A stretch of 37,648 bases of DNA from Solobacterium sp. UBA3691. Lineage in GTDB: Bacteria > Bacillota_I > Bacilli_A > Erysipelotrichales > Erysipelotrichaceae. The notes under the pieces are model-generated. The model did no database searches. It saw only the letters and a list, made by a program, of their open reading frames with translations, and was not told the origin of the DNA. The stretch spans positions 1 through 37,648 of the forward strand of contig DFIS01000029.1 of NCBI GenBank assembly GCA_002372175.1, read 5' to 3'. Position numbers and translations under genes: made by a program. The first letter of the stretch is position 1, and every line of letters starts with the position of its first letter. Below are positions 30,485-37,648 of the stretch, piece by piece.

Positions 30485-30805
30485 ATGAGTATGACAGTAG
30501 AAGAAATCAAGAATAATCTCCCCAGTGAGGAGGAACTCTACGATCTTGCGGAAGTCTTCAAGGTATTCGGAGATTCCACAAGGATCAAGATCCTGTATAC
30601 ACTATACGAGTCTGAACTCTGTGTAGCGGATATTGCGGCAGTGCTGCAGATGACGCAGAGTGCGGTCTCGCATCAGCTGCGGATCCTGAAGGATGCCAAG
30701 CTGGTAAAGTTCAGAAGAGACGGGAAAACGATCTACTACAGTCTGGATGATGATCACGTGGCAACGATACTCTCGATCGGCACGGAACATCTTGAAGAAA
30801 GATAA
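30485..30805 (+). CDS. ArsR/SmtB-family metal-responsive repressor
   Basis: A winged-helix repressor that should release DNA on binding excess metal. Domain: AEVFKVFGDSTRIKILYTL, then ELCVADIAAVLQMTQSAVSHQLRILKDAKLV (recognition helix) and the wing RRDGKTIYYSL. The alpha-5 metal site DDDHVATILSIGTEHLEE has the Asp-x-His ... His-x-x-Glu pattern of SmtB/CzrA-type Zn/Co sensors; the alpha-3 site has only one Cys (LCVAD), so cadmium/lead sensing is less likely. The start is uncertain: in-frame ATGs at 30449, 30473, 30485 and 30491 exist, none with a good SD, and the first two lie in the putative operator. It heads the HMA-ATPase operon. Confidence 0.9.
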   Translation: MSMTVEEIKNNLPSEEELYDLAEVFKVFGDSTRIKILYTLYESELCVADIAAVLQMTQSAVSHQLRILKDAKLVKFRRDGKTIYYSLDDDHVATILSIGTEHLEER

Positions 30806-30823
30806 AGAAAGAAGGACAAGACG

Positions 30824-31042
30824 ATGAAGAAGACTTACAGTATCTATGTTGACTGCGCTAACTGTGCACAGAAGATGGAAGACACAGCGAATACTGTGGA
30901 AGGTGTTGAAAAGGCAACGGTCAGCTTTATGACACAGAAGATGCAGGTGAAGTTTGCGGAAGGCGCAGATCATGAAGCAGTGATGCAGAATGTGCTGAAA
31001 GCCTGCAAGAAAGTGGAGTCCGACTGCGAGATCGAACTCTGA
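30824..31042 (+). CDS. Free-standing HMA metal-binding domain protein
   Basis: A 72-residue heavy-metal-associated domain: ferredoxin-like fold with the metal-binding loop VDCANCAQK (Cys11 and Cys14), EGVEKATVSFMTQKMQVKF and a C-terminal strand CEIEL. It should pass Zn, Cd or a similar ion to the ATPase encoded 22 bases downstream, which lacks its own N-terminal HMA domain. So the usual HMA-ATPase fusion is split into two polypeptides. The SD GAAGGA precedes the ATG. Two further cysteines (KACKKVESDC) lie near the end. Confidence 0.92.
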   Translation: MKKTYSIYVDCANCAQKMEDTANTVEGVEKATVSFMTQKMQVKFAEGADHEAVMQNVLKACKKVESDCEIEL

Positions 31043-31064
31043 TCACAATAACGGAGGCCTCATC

Positions 31065-32951
31065 ATGAATAAGAGACAGACAAACATGCTGAAACGGGTG
31101 ATCGCTGCCACGGTATCCCTGGTCATACTGATCATCCTTGAACGTATAACGGAGCTGCCGGAATGGCTGTTCCGGATCCTGTTTCTGATTCCTTACCTGA
31201 TCGTCGGTTATGATGTTCTGATCAAGGCATATAAAGGGATCCTGAACCGGCAGGTATTTGATGAGGCTTTTCTGATGTCTGTTGCGACGATCGGCGCCAT
31301 GATCCTCGGTGAGTATCTTGAGGGTGTAGCGGTCATGCTGTTCTATCAGATCGGTGAGCTCTTTCAGAGTATTGCTGTCGGCAGATCAAGGCGCAGTATT
31401 GCTTCATTGATGGAGATCCGTCCGGATTATGCCAATATAGAGAATGAGGACGGCAGTCTTGAACAGGTGGATCCCGATGATCTTCCGGTGGGTACGATCA
31501 TTGTTGTTAAACCCGGTGAGCGTATTCCCATCGACGGTGTGATCGTGGATGGTACTTCCAGCCTGAATACCTCTGCGTTGACAGGGGAGAGTCTTCCGAA
31601 AGAGGTCGACACAGGTGATGATGTGATCTCCGGCTGTGTCAATATCAGCGGACTGCTGAAGATCAGAACGACGAAGGAATTCGGAGAGTCTACGGTTTCC
31701 AAGATCCTGGATCTCGTGGAAAACTCCAGCATGAAGAAGGCCAAAGCGGAAAACTTCATTGCCAAATTTGCCCGGTATTATACACCGGTCGTCTGCTATG
31801 CAGCATTGGCGGTAGGCATTCTGCCGCCGCTGGTGATGGGGCTGCTGGGGCAAGGCTGGGACTTTGCAACATGGGTATTCAGGGCTCTGACCTTCCTTGT
31901 TATCAGCTGTCCGTGTGCGCTTGTAATCAGTATTCCGCTGAGCTTCTTCGGCGGTATCGGCGGAGCCAGCCGCAATGGTATCCTTGTCAAGGGCTCCAAT
32001 TATCTGGAAGCTCTGGCTGATGCCGGTATCATCGTTTTCGATAAGACAGGAACCCTGACGAAGGGTGTCCTGGAAGTGACGGATATCGTACCGGCAGAAG
32101 GAATGGATAAGGATGAACTGCTGCAGCTTGCGGCACTGGCTGAGAATTACAGCACACATCCCGTCGCTGACGGTATTCGCAGAGCCTGCAGTGATACACC
32201 GGAGCTTTCCAGGATCACAGATATTGAGGAGATCGCCGGTCATGGTATTCACGCAGAGATCGACGGACACCGTATTCTTGCCGGTAATGCTAAACTGATG
32301 GACCGTTACGGGATTCCTTATGTGAAGAATAATGATCTCGGCACCATCGTCTATCTTGCATGTGATGAGCACTTCATCGGGTCGATCACGGTAAGCGATG
32401 TGCTTAAACCCAATGCGGCCAAAGCCCTGAAGGCCATGCATGACAACGGTATCTACAAGACTGTGATGCTGACGGGTGATGCGGAGGCTGCAGCATCCGC
32501 GGCGGCGAAAGACCTTGGAATCGATGAATATCATGCGGAACTGCTGCCGGCAGATAAAGTGACGATGATCGAGCAGCTGCTTGGCAGGAAGGAAAAACCT
32601 TCCGATGTACTGTGCTTTGCCGGTGACGGCATCAACGATGCGCCGGTGCTCAGCAGGGCGGATATCGGTATTGCGATGGGGGCTCTGGGGTCGGATGCTG
32701 CCATTGAAGCCGCAGATATCGTTCTGATGGATGATGATCTCATGAAGATCCCGCTGGCTGTAAAGATCGCACGCAAGTGTCTGCGTATCGTCAGAGAGAA
32801 TGTTGTCTTTGCCATCGGTGTAAAGATCCTGTGTCTGATCCTTACGGTATTTGGTATGACGAATATGTGGTGGGCTGTATTTGCTGATGTCGGTGTCATG
32901 ATCATTGCTGTACTGAATGCGGTAAGAACTCTTCAGACAGAGAAAGTATAA
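31065..32951 (+). CDS. Zn/Cd/Pb-exporting P1B-type ATPase (CadA/ZntA type)
   Basis: A 628-residue heavy-metal efflux ATPase. It starts directly with the membrane helices, without an HMA domain. Motifs: SALTGES in the A domain, the CPC metal site in helix 6 (282-284, ISCPCALVISIP), phosphorylated Asp326 (DKTGTLTKG), the His-Pro pair (STHPVADGI) and GDGINDAP. The helix-8 region with KILCLILTVFGMTNMWWAVFADVG and a conserved Asp is typical of the Zn/Cd/Pb subgroup (P1B-2). The SD GGAGG precedes the ATG. Third gene of the ArsR operon, followed by a terminator. This fits the Zn-type sensor upstream. Confidence 0.93.
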   Translation: MNKRQTNMLKRVIAATVSLVILIILERITELPEWLFRILFLIPYLIVGYDVLIKAYKGILNRQVFDEAFLMSVATIGAMILGEYLEGVAVMLFYQIGELFQSIAVGRSRRSIASLMEIRPDYANIENEDGSLEQVDPDDLPVGTIIVVKPGERIPIDGVIVDGTSSLNTSALTGESLPKEVDTGDDVISGCVNISGLLKIRTTKEFGESTVSKILDLVENSSMKKAKAENFIAKFARYYTPVVCYAALAVGILPPLVMGLLGQGWDFATWVFRALTFLVISCPCALVISIPLSFFGGIGGASRNGILVKGSNYLEALADAGIIVFDKTGTLTKGVLEVTDIVPAEGMDKDELLQLAALAENYSTHPVADGIRRACSDTPELSRITDIEEIAGHGIHAEIDGHRILAGNAKLMDRYGIPYVKNNDLGTIVYLACDEHFIGSITVSDVLKPNAAKALKAMHDNGIYKTVMLTGDAEAAASAAAKDLGIDEYHAELLPADKVTMIEQLLGRKEKPSDVLCFAGDGINDAPVLSRADIGIAMGALGSDAAIEAADIVLMDDDLMKIPLAVKIARKCLRIVRENVVFAIGVKILCLILTVFGMTNMWWAVFADVGVMIIAVLNAVRTLQTEKV

Positions 32952-32960
32952 AGTCCAAAG

Positions 32961-32990
32961 ACCTGCAGGATGATCTGCAGGTTTTGTTTT
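32961..32990 (+). terminator. Terminator of the metal-resistance operon
   Basis: An 8-bp stem ACCTGCAG/CTGCAGGT with a 6-base loop is followed by TTTGTTTT. It lies 9 bases after the ATPase stop codon. Confidence 0.85.
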
Positions 32991-33037
32991 CCCCTGTACA
33001 TGGGATTCTGTGCTAGTATTAATGGCGAGGTGAAGTC

Positions 33038-34015
33038 ATGACGTATCACATTATTGTTAATCCGGCAGGAGCTTCCGGCAATACGATCAAGCTCTGGAAC
33101 CGTACAGAACCGCTGTTTCGTGAACTGAATGCCAATTATATCGTACATTTCTCCACTCCTGAAGATGATATCGAGACGATCTGTTCGCGGCTGACATCCC
33201 GAGGGGAAGAGACGCATATCGTTGTTGCCGGCGGTGACGGCAGTATGTACTATGCTGTCAACGGCATAAAGGATTTCGAACATACAAGGATCTCGCTGAT
33301 ACCATCCGGCTCCGGCAATGATCTGGCAAGAGACCTGGGATATGAGAAAAGCACGGAAGCTGTTGTCCGCAGACTGCTGACTTCTCCGGAAGAAAGACTG
33401 ATCGATGTCGGAAAGATCACGTTTCATGACCAGTACTCGATCGTTGAACAGATGACCGGCAGGATCACAGATATAAACAAAGATGAAGAGCTGACAAGGC
33501 TGTACAACATCAGTGCCGGATTTGGCTTTGATGCCGGTGTATGTGCGGAAGCACTGGGTGGCGGGATGAAAGCTGCTTTGAACAGGATGAATATGGGAAA
33601 GCTTCTCTACCTTGTGGAAGCAGTCAAGCTGATCCGCAGATCGGAGACACATCCGGTGATGATGGAATATGCGGACGGACATACGGAAAGATATGAAAAG
33701 CTGCTGTTTGCGGCAGGGATGAATCACAGCTATGAAGGCGGCGGCTTCCGTTTCTGCGCAAAAGCGGATGACCAGGACGGCAGTCTTGATCTCTGTATAG
33801 CAGACAGTCTGAGCAGAAAGGATATCTGTGTTCAATTGCCGAAAGCATATTCAGGCAAAGAACTTATTCATCCGGGGATACATATAAAAAGAACGCAGGG
33901 TGTAACGATCTCCTGTGATGAACCGCTCTGGGTCCATACCGACGGAGAGGTAGCCTGCCGTTCCAAAAGTATTACACTGACGGTACATGACCGTAAATTA
34001 AGATTTGTGAAATAG
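33038..34015 (+). CDS. Diacylglycerol kinase-family lipid kinase
   Basis: A 325-residue soluble protein of the DAGK catalytic family (YtlR/DgkB-like), which phosphorylates a lipid such as diacylglycerol or a related alcohol for phospholipid recycling. Motifs: IIVNPAGASGN at the N-terminus, GGDGS (65-69), and IPSGSGNDLARDLG for nucleotide and substrate binding; the C-terminal all-beta domain ends with WVHTDGEV. The SD GAGGTGA lies before the ATG, and an extended -10-like TGCTAGTAT (about 33011-33019) lies upstream. The last 18 bases overlap the end of convergent nagA. The substrate is not certain. Confidence 0.9.
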   Translation: MTYHIIVNPAGASGNTIKLWNRTEPLFRELNANYIVHFSTPEDDIETICSRLTSRGEETHIVVAGGDGSMYYAVNGIKDFEHTRISLIPSGSGNDLARDLGYEKSTEAVVRRLLTSPEERLIDVGKITFHDQYSIVEQMTGRITDINKDEELTRLYNISAGFGFDAGVCAEALGGGMKAALNRMNMGKLLYLVEAVKLIRRSETHPVMMEYADGHTERYEKLLFAAGMNHSYEGGGFRFCAKADDQDGSLDLCIADSLSRKDICVQLPKAYSGKELIHPGIHIKRTQGVTISCDEPLWVHTDGEVACRSKSITLTVHDRKLRFVK

Positions 34016-35146
34016 AAGTTTTCCTTTTACATAACAGTCAAGAACGAGGAAATGCTGATCGGTAATGCAGAGATCGGCATCATAGCCTTCCTCGATCAGT
34101 CCGAGATGATTATCGAGACCAAGCATGGCAGCAGGGTTGACCGTACATGAGCGTATTGCTCTGACCGGATCGACACCTGCTTTTTCAATGACATTGCGCA
34201 GTCCTTCACTGAATCTGAGTGTGCTGCCTGCCAGTGTATCCGTACCGCTGAGGTAGGCACAGCCATCTTCCGCAAGCACGATCTGCTGACCGGCAAAGTC
34301 CGTGCGTGTACCAGCCGGCATACCCTTGCAGAGAAGGGAGTCCGTGATCATGAGGGCATGATCCTGATCCTTGCATGTATAGAAGATATTGACGGCATCT
34401 TCCGAAACGTGATGCATATCTGTGATGATCTCGGCATACATGTCATGGAAACGCAGGGCAGCACCGGTAACACCGGGATGCCGGTGGTGAAGAGGGGACT
34501 GTCTGTTAAATGTATGCGTCACCGACTGCAGTCCGTGTTTTCTTGCTTCTGCAACTTCTTCAAAGGAAGCTGACGAATGACCGGCAGAGACGATGATATT
34601 CCGGCTGCGGCAGTATTCCGTAAAATGACAGTCCGGGTCGTTCTCAACCGCCAGAGTGACGATACGGATCATATTGCCTGAAGCCTGTATGTATTTTTCG
34701 AGTTCCTGCGTATCAGGCTGTCTGATGGCCGTCAGCGGCTGGGCACCTGCGTATGCCGGATTCAGCCACGGTCCTTCAAGGTGTATGCCGAGAACGGATG
34801 CACCGCTGATGCTGGCCTGCGATACACTGTGTATGTTTTTTACTGCCTGCAGGATCTCCGTTTCCGGGGCTGCCGCAACTGTCGGCAGAAAGCCTGTTAC
34901 ACCTTCCTCGGGAAGCCTGGCGATCCATTGGGCAAGTCCTTCGGGATCTGCCTGCAGACAGTCATAACCGTAACCGCCGTGCGTATGAACATCAATAAAA
35001 CCGGGGATGACAAAAGCATCCCCGCAGTCAAGCATACTTGTTTTCTCGCCGTAAGGAAGAATACGGGAGATCCGGCTGCCGTTAAGCTCAAGCTGCAGAG
35101 GCTGAAAGCTGTTATGGTACCAGACATTTCTGCTTTGTAAGATCAT
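33998..35146 (-). CDS. nagA: N-acetylglucosamine-6-phosphate deacetylase
   Basis: NagA removes acetate from GlcNAc-6-P, feeding amino-sugar and peptidoglycan recycling. The 382-residue amidohydrolase has the metal motif DVHTHGGYG (His54, His56), the LEGPWLNPAYAG segment with the bridging-metal Glu, AGHSSAS and THTFNRQSPLHHR histidines, and the catalytic Asp in MITDSLL. Gram-positive NagA length. Its start codon shares bases with the stop of the upstream GIY-YIG-like gene (TAATG), so it is the third gene of a - strand operon. No nagB is in this window. Confidence 0.94.
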   Translation of the reverse strand: MILQSRNVWYHNSFQPLQLELNGSRISRILPYGEKTSMLDCGDAFVIPGFIDVHTHGGYGYDCLQADPEGLAQWIARLPEEGVTGFLPTVAAAPETEILQAVKNIHSVSQASISGASVLGIHLEGPWLNPAYAGAQPLTAIRQPDTQELEKYIQASGNMIRIVTLAVENDPDCHFTEYCRSRNIIVSAGHSSASFEEVAEARKHGLQSVTHTFNRQSPLHHRHPGVTGAALRFHDMYAEIITDMHHVSEDAVNIFYTCKDQDHALMITDSLLCKGMPAGTRTDFAGQQIVLAEDGCAYLSGTDTLAGSTLRFSEGLRNVIEKAGVDPVRAIRSCTVNPAAMLGLDNHLGLIEEGYDADLCITDQHFLVLDCYVKGKLLFHKS

Positions 35147-35775
35147 TACTGTTTCTTCATCCTTTTCTCTCTGGCTTCCTTAAATGAGATCATATAGGGA
35201 ATACCATCGTACATACGGATCAGACGCTCCTGCATCTCGTTGACATTTTCCTTTGTGCAGGGAACGACTTTCACGAAGGCATGTTTGCCTTCCTGCAGAT
35301 CTTCATAAGCACGGCTGATCGACTTATTCGTCAGTACGTTATAGATCTCCTTGGAGATGTTGTGCGAACTGCCGACATATGCTTTCTCATAGCCCTGGGC
35401 ATGGTTGTCAACATTCTCCTTGTCAAAGACAGTGATGACATAACAGCCTGTACCGCTGTCACCTTCGGTGTAGTCATCCGTAAACTTACGGGCATTGATC
35501 CAGGTGCCGTCATCCCTGCGTACGTTTGCGTCCTTGGTCTTTTCACTGATCACATAGGCAGCGATCAGGATGATAAGTTCGATCACTGAGGCTGTCGGCA
35601 GGAAGAATGCTTCAGCGCATATCGCTGTCAGCAGCAGGATCGTCAGAATCAGAGCGGATGTTTTGTGGTGTCTGCCGACTTTCATGTATACGATGATACC
35701 GATTACAGCCAGAACCACACTGACTGCAAAGCCGGCGGGAATACCGGCAGTGATCTCCTGATTTAATATATTCAT
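35146..35775 (-). CDS. Membrane-anchored GIY-YIG-like domain protein
   Basis: A 209-residue protein with three N-terminal membrane helices (about 12-32, 40-60 and 62-78) and a cytoplasmic domain. The domain resembles the GIY-YIG nuclease fold: GCYVITVFD (for GIY), EKAYVGSSHNI (for YIG) and the late helix ENVNEMQERLIRMYD with the expected Glu. The catalytic Arg that normally follows YIG by some 8-10 residues is not evident (SKEIYNVL), so it may be a non-cleaving binding domain. SD AAGGA lies before the ATG. It is the middle gene between DUF1846 and nagA, with a 10-base gap and a 1-base overlap. The role is unknown. Confidence 0.78.
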   Translation of the reverse strand: MNILNQEITAGIPAGFAVSVVLAVIGIIVYMKVGRHHKTSALILTILLLTAICAEAFFLPTASVIELIILIAAYVISEKTKDANVRRDDGTWINARKFTDDYTEGDSGTGCYVITVFDKENVDNHAQGYEKAYVGSSHNISKEIYNVLTNKSISRAYEDLQEGKHAFVKVVPCTKENVNEMQERLIRMYDGIPYMISFKEAREKRMKKQ

Positions 35776-35785
35776 GGCTTATTCC

Positions 35786-37273
35786 TTATCTTTTATGATA
35801 GAGCTTCTTATGCTGGTAGACAGGATCAAAGGTGACATTGACGCCAAGCTTGCGGAAAACTTCAGCATCTTCAAGAGGCAGGATCACGGTGGAGTGTGCT
35901 TCCGAACCGGCCAGGTTGGCCAGCTGTTTCATCGCTGCTGCAGCATCCTTGTTTACCTGAGCGGTGATGGCAAGGGCGATCAGCAGTTCGTCACTGTGCA
36001 GACGCGGGTTATGGTTGCCGAGGTTATTGATCTTCAGATCCTGGATCGGTGTCACATATCCGGGATCGATCAGCAGTGTTTCCTTGGGGATACCGCCGAG
36101 CGCTTTCAGAGAATTGATGATAACAGCAGCGGAAGGTCCGAACAGGGATGATGTCTTACCGGTGACGATGGTTCCGTCAGGCAGCTGCAGTGCCAGTGCA
36201 GGAGCACCAGTCAGTTCAGCCTTTTCACGGGCGATCCGGGTGACTGTACGGTCCTCCGGTGTCTTGCCGATCTCATTCATCAGAAGTTCGATCTTCTGCA
36301 GACTGGCAGCCGGTATGCGTTCAGCCTTTACATCGACAAGAGCCTGGTAATATCTGCGCAGGATCTCTTCGGCAGAGGCATCACGGGCGGCCTGATCATC
36401 AGTGATGCAGAAGCCCACCATGTTTACACCCATATCCGTAGGAGACTTATAGATGGAACGATTCTGGATCCTGGTGATGATACGGTTAAGTACCGGAAAG
36501 ATCTCTACGTCACGGTTATAATTTACAGCTGTCTGTCCGTAGGCTTCCAGATGATAGGGGTCGATCATGTTTATATCATTCAGATCGGCAGTAGCTGCTT
36601 CATAGGCAAGATTTACAGGATGATGCAGGGGAAGGTTCCAGACCGGGAAGGTCTCAAACTTGGCATATCCGCTGCAGATCCCGTTCAGAGAGTCATGGTA
36701 GAGCTGACTGATGCAGGTTGCCATCTTGCCTGAGCCAGGTCCGGGCGCTGTCACAACGACCAGACGCCGTGATGTCTTGATGTACTCATTGCGTCCAAGA
36801 CCGTTGGCAGAAACGATATTTTCCAGATCAGTCGGATAACCGTTGATCGGATAGTGTTTATAATGCGGAATACCGGCAAGATCAAGCTGATGCATGAAGC
36901 TGTCGGCAGATATCTGGTTTGCATACTGTGTGATAACAACACTGCCTACATAGAGATCCAGTTCTTTAAAAGCATCGATCAGACGGAAGACCTCCTGGTC
37001 ATAACTGATGCCAAGGTCACCGCGCTTTTTTGACTGTTCTATATTATTAGCATTGATACAGATCACCAGTTCAACGTCTTCTTTCAGATCGCTGAGCAGA
37101 CGGATCTTATTATTAGGCTCATAGCCGGGAAGGACACGGGCAGCGTGAAAGTCTTCAAACATCTTCCCGCCGAATTCGAGATAGAGCTTTCCTTCAAACA
37201 TACCGATCCGTTCCAGGATCTTATTTCTCTGCAGTTCGAGATATTTATCGGAATCAAATGCTTTATTAACCAT
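35786..37273 (-). CDS. DUF1846 family protein
   Basis: A 495-residue cytoplasmic protein of the DUF1846 family, widespread in Firmicutes and without an assigned function. The family start FDSDKYLELQRNKILERI, GKLYLEFGGKMFEDFHAARVLPG and RGDLGISYD are clear. A P-loop-like TAPGPGSGKMATCISQLYHD (about 175-194) suggests nucleotide or phosphate binding, and the C-terminal third holds DPGYVTPIQDLKINNLGNHNPRLHSDE. I chose the ATG at 37273, with SD GAGGTGG; a GTG three codons upstream is in frame. It is the first gene of the operon with the GIY-YIG-like protein and nagA. Confidence 0.93.
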   Translation of the reverse strand: MVNKAFDSDKYLELQRNKILERIGMFEGKLYLEFGGKMFEDFHAARVLPGYEPNNKIRLLSDLKEDVELVICINANNIEQSKKRGDLGISYDQEVFRLIDAFKELDLYVGSVVITQYANQISADSFMHQLDLAGIPHYKHYPINGYPTDLENIVSANGLGRNEYIKTSRRLVVVTAPGPGSGKMATCISQLYHDSLNGICSGYAKFETFPVWNLPLHHPVNLAYEAATADLNDINMIDPYHLEAYGQTAVNYNRDVEIFPVLNRIITRIQNRSIYKSPTDMGVNMVGFCITDDQAARDASAEEILRRYYQALVDVKAERIPAASLQKIELLMNEIGKTPEDRTVTRIAREKAELTGAPALALQLPDGTIVTGKTSSLFGPSAAVIINSLKALGGIPKETLLIDPGYVTPIQDLKINNLGNHNPRLHSDELLIALAITAQVNKDAAAAMKQLANLAGSEAHSTVILPLEDAEVFRKLGVNVTFDPVYQHKKLYHKR

Positions 37274-37293
37274 ACAAGCCACCTCGATTAAAA

Positions 37294-37302
37294 ATTATAG
37301 CA
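37294..37302 (-). promoter_or_regulatory. Extended -10 promoter of the DUF1846 operon
   Basis: TGCTATAAT on the - strand, with TATAAT at 37299-37294. Unlike the leaderless genes it is followed by a leader of about 15 bases with an SD before the ATG at 37273. Confidence 0.6.
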
Positions 37303-37405
37303 GAAATAAGCCGTAATTAGGACAGAAGAAATAAACAACGAATGAAAATATTTACACAAATATGAAAGAAAACACAGAAAATATTCAAAAATATGAAAAA
37401 TATTA

Positions 37406-37434
37406 TTGTATATTTATGTGAAATATTGTAAATT
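37406..37434 (+). promoter_or_regulatory. Promoter of the oligopeptide permease operon
   Basis: TTGTAT (37406-37411), 17 bases, TAAATT (37429-37434), inside the most AT-rich stretch of the window (about 37310-37440). The start is expected near 37441, with a leader of about 50 bases. Confidence 0.5.
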
Positions 37435-37493
37435 GCATGTATGTTAGCTTGCTGATATGCCAGTAGGCAGGCTGATAGAAAGGGGATATAAAG

Positions 37494-37648
37494 ATGCTGA
37501 AGTACATTCTTAAGAGACTTGGGATCGGTTTGATCACACTGCTGATCCTGTCGACGATTACATTCTTTGGTGTCAGAGCTATGCCTGGTGATCCGTTTGA
37601 ACAGGAAAACAAGGTCATGGCACCGGAGACATATGCAGCACTTCAGGA
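37494..37648 (+). CDS. OppB/DppB-type ABC transporter permease, 5' part only
   Basis: The first 51 codons of an open frame that runs off the window. The ATG at 37494 has the SD AAAGGGGA. The product starts MLKYILKRLGIGLITLLILS followed by TITFFGVRAMPGDPF, the N-terminal helix and the MPGDP signature of peptide/nickel ABC transporter permeases of the OppB/DppB family. The rest of the operon (second permease, ATPases, binding protein) would lie to the right. Substrate cannot be told from this piece. Confidence 0.88.
   Translation, partial: MLKYILKRLGIGLITLLILSTITFFGVRAMPGDPFEQENKVMAPETYAALQ

Noticed and set aside
31404..32534. 376-codon - strand frame opposite the CadA-type ATPase
   Set aside because: Antisense shadow of an unmistakable P-type ATPase; no family features.
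32933..33835. 300-codon - strand frame opposite the lipid kinase
   Set aside because: Covers the terminator and lipid kinase start; no SD, no family resemblance.

Overview
The window looks like the chromosome of a low-GC Gram-positive bacterium (Firmicutes/Bacillota). The left third follows the classic Firmicute order ffh-rpsP-khpA-rimM-trmD-rplS-(lepB)-rbgA-rnhB-dprA-topA-trmFO-xerC, and TrmFO (the folate-dependent enzyme) and KhpA are typical of that phylum. An Erysipelotrichia-like organism is my best guess from overall gene content and style; that is inference. Base composition is moderate (close to half GC by eye), and the site GATC is strikingly frequent.

Positions 1-13380 are a housekeeping block on the + strand: protein targeting, ribosomal proteins S16 and L19, ribosome and tRNA maturation, signal peptidase, RNase HII, DprA, topoisomerase I, TrmFO and a XerC-type recombinase. 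It is interrupted between trmD and rplS by a cassette of an unrecognised 287-aa protein, a second complete trmD-like gene and a ComB-like phosphatase. The cassette has its own promoter placed so close to the first ATG that the message would be leaderless.

Positions 13400-20990 are accessory: a MATE exporter behind a perfect promoter and a long leader hairpin, a tRNA-Leu(CAG), and on the - strand an operon of an MFS transporter, a four-helix membrane protein and three tandem paralogous 52-54-aa membrane peptides. A TTTGACCG-C-CGGTCAAA palindrome separates it from a divergent double-zinc-ribbon protein. A GT-C-like polytopic enzyme, an aldo/keto reductase and a glutaredoxin-like protein follow.

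Positions 21000-30400 carry carbohydrate and envelope genes (a GH43, GtrA, a GT2 glycosyltransferase fused to a MarR-like winged helix, a GH3, a GH43-like lipoprotein), an unusual P1B ATPase with a small DUF6110-like partner, and a PD-(D/E)XK protein. Positions 30400-33000 are a metal-resistance operon: an ArsR/SmtB repressor, a free-standing HMA metallochaperone and a CadA/ZntA-type ATPase lacking its own HMA domain. The right end has a diacylglycerol-kinase-like enzyme, a - strand operon of DUF1846, a membrane-anchored GIY-YIG-like protein and NagA, and the first 155 bases of an OppB/DppB-type permease.

Most worth a second look: the three tandem micro-membrane proteins in the MFS operon; the repeated architecture of a -10 box followed by 6-8 bases and an ATG without a Shine-Dalgarno (at least six genes), suggesting widespread leaderless transcripts; the duplicated trmD cassette; and the GT2-winged-helix fusion.
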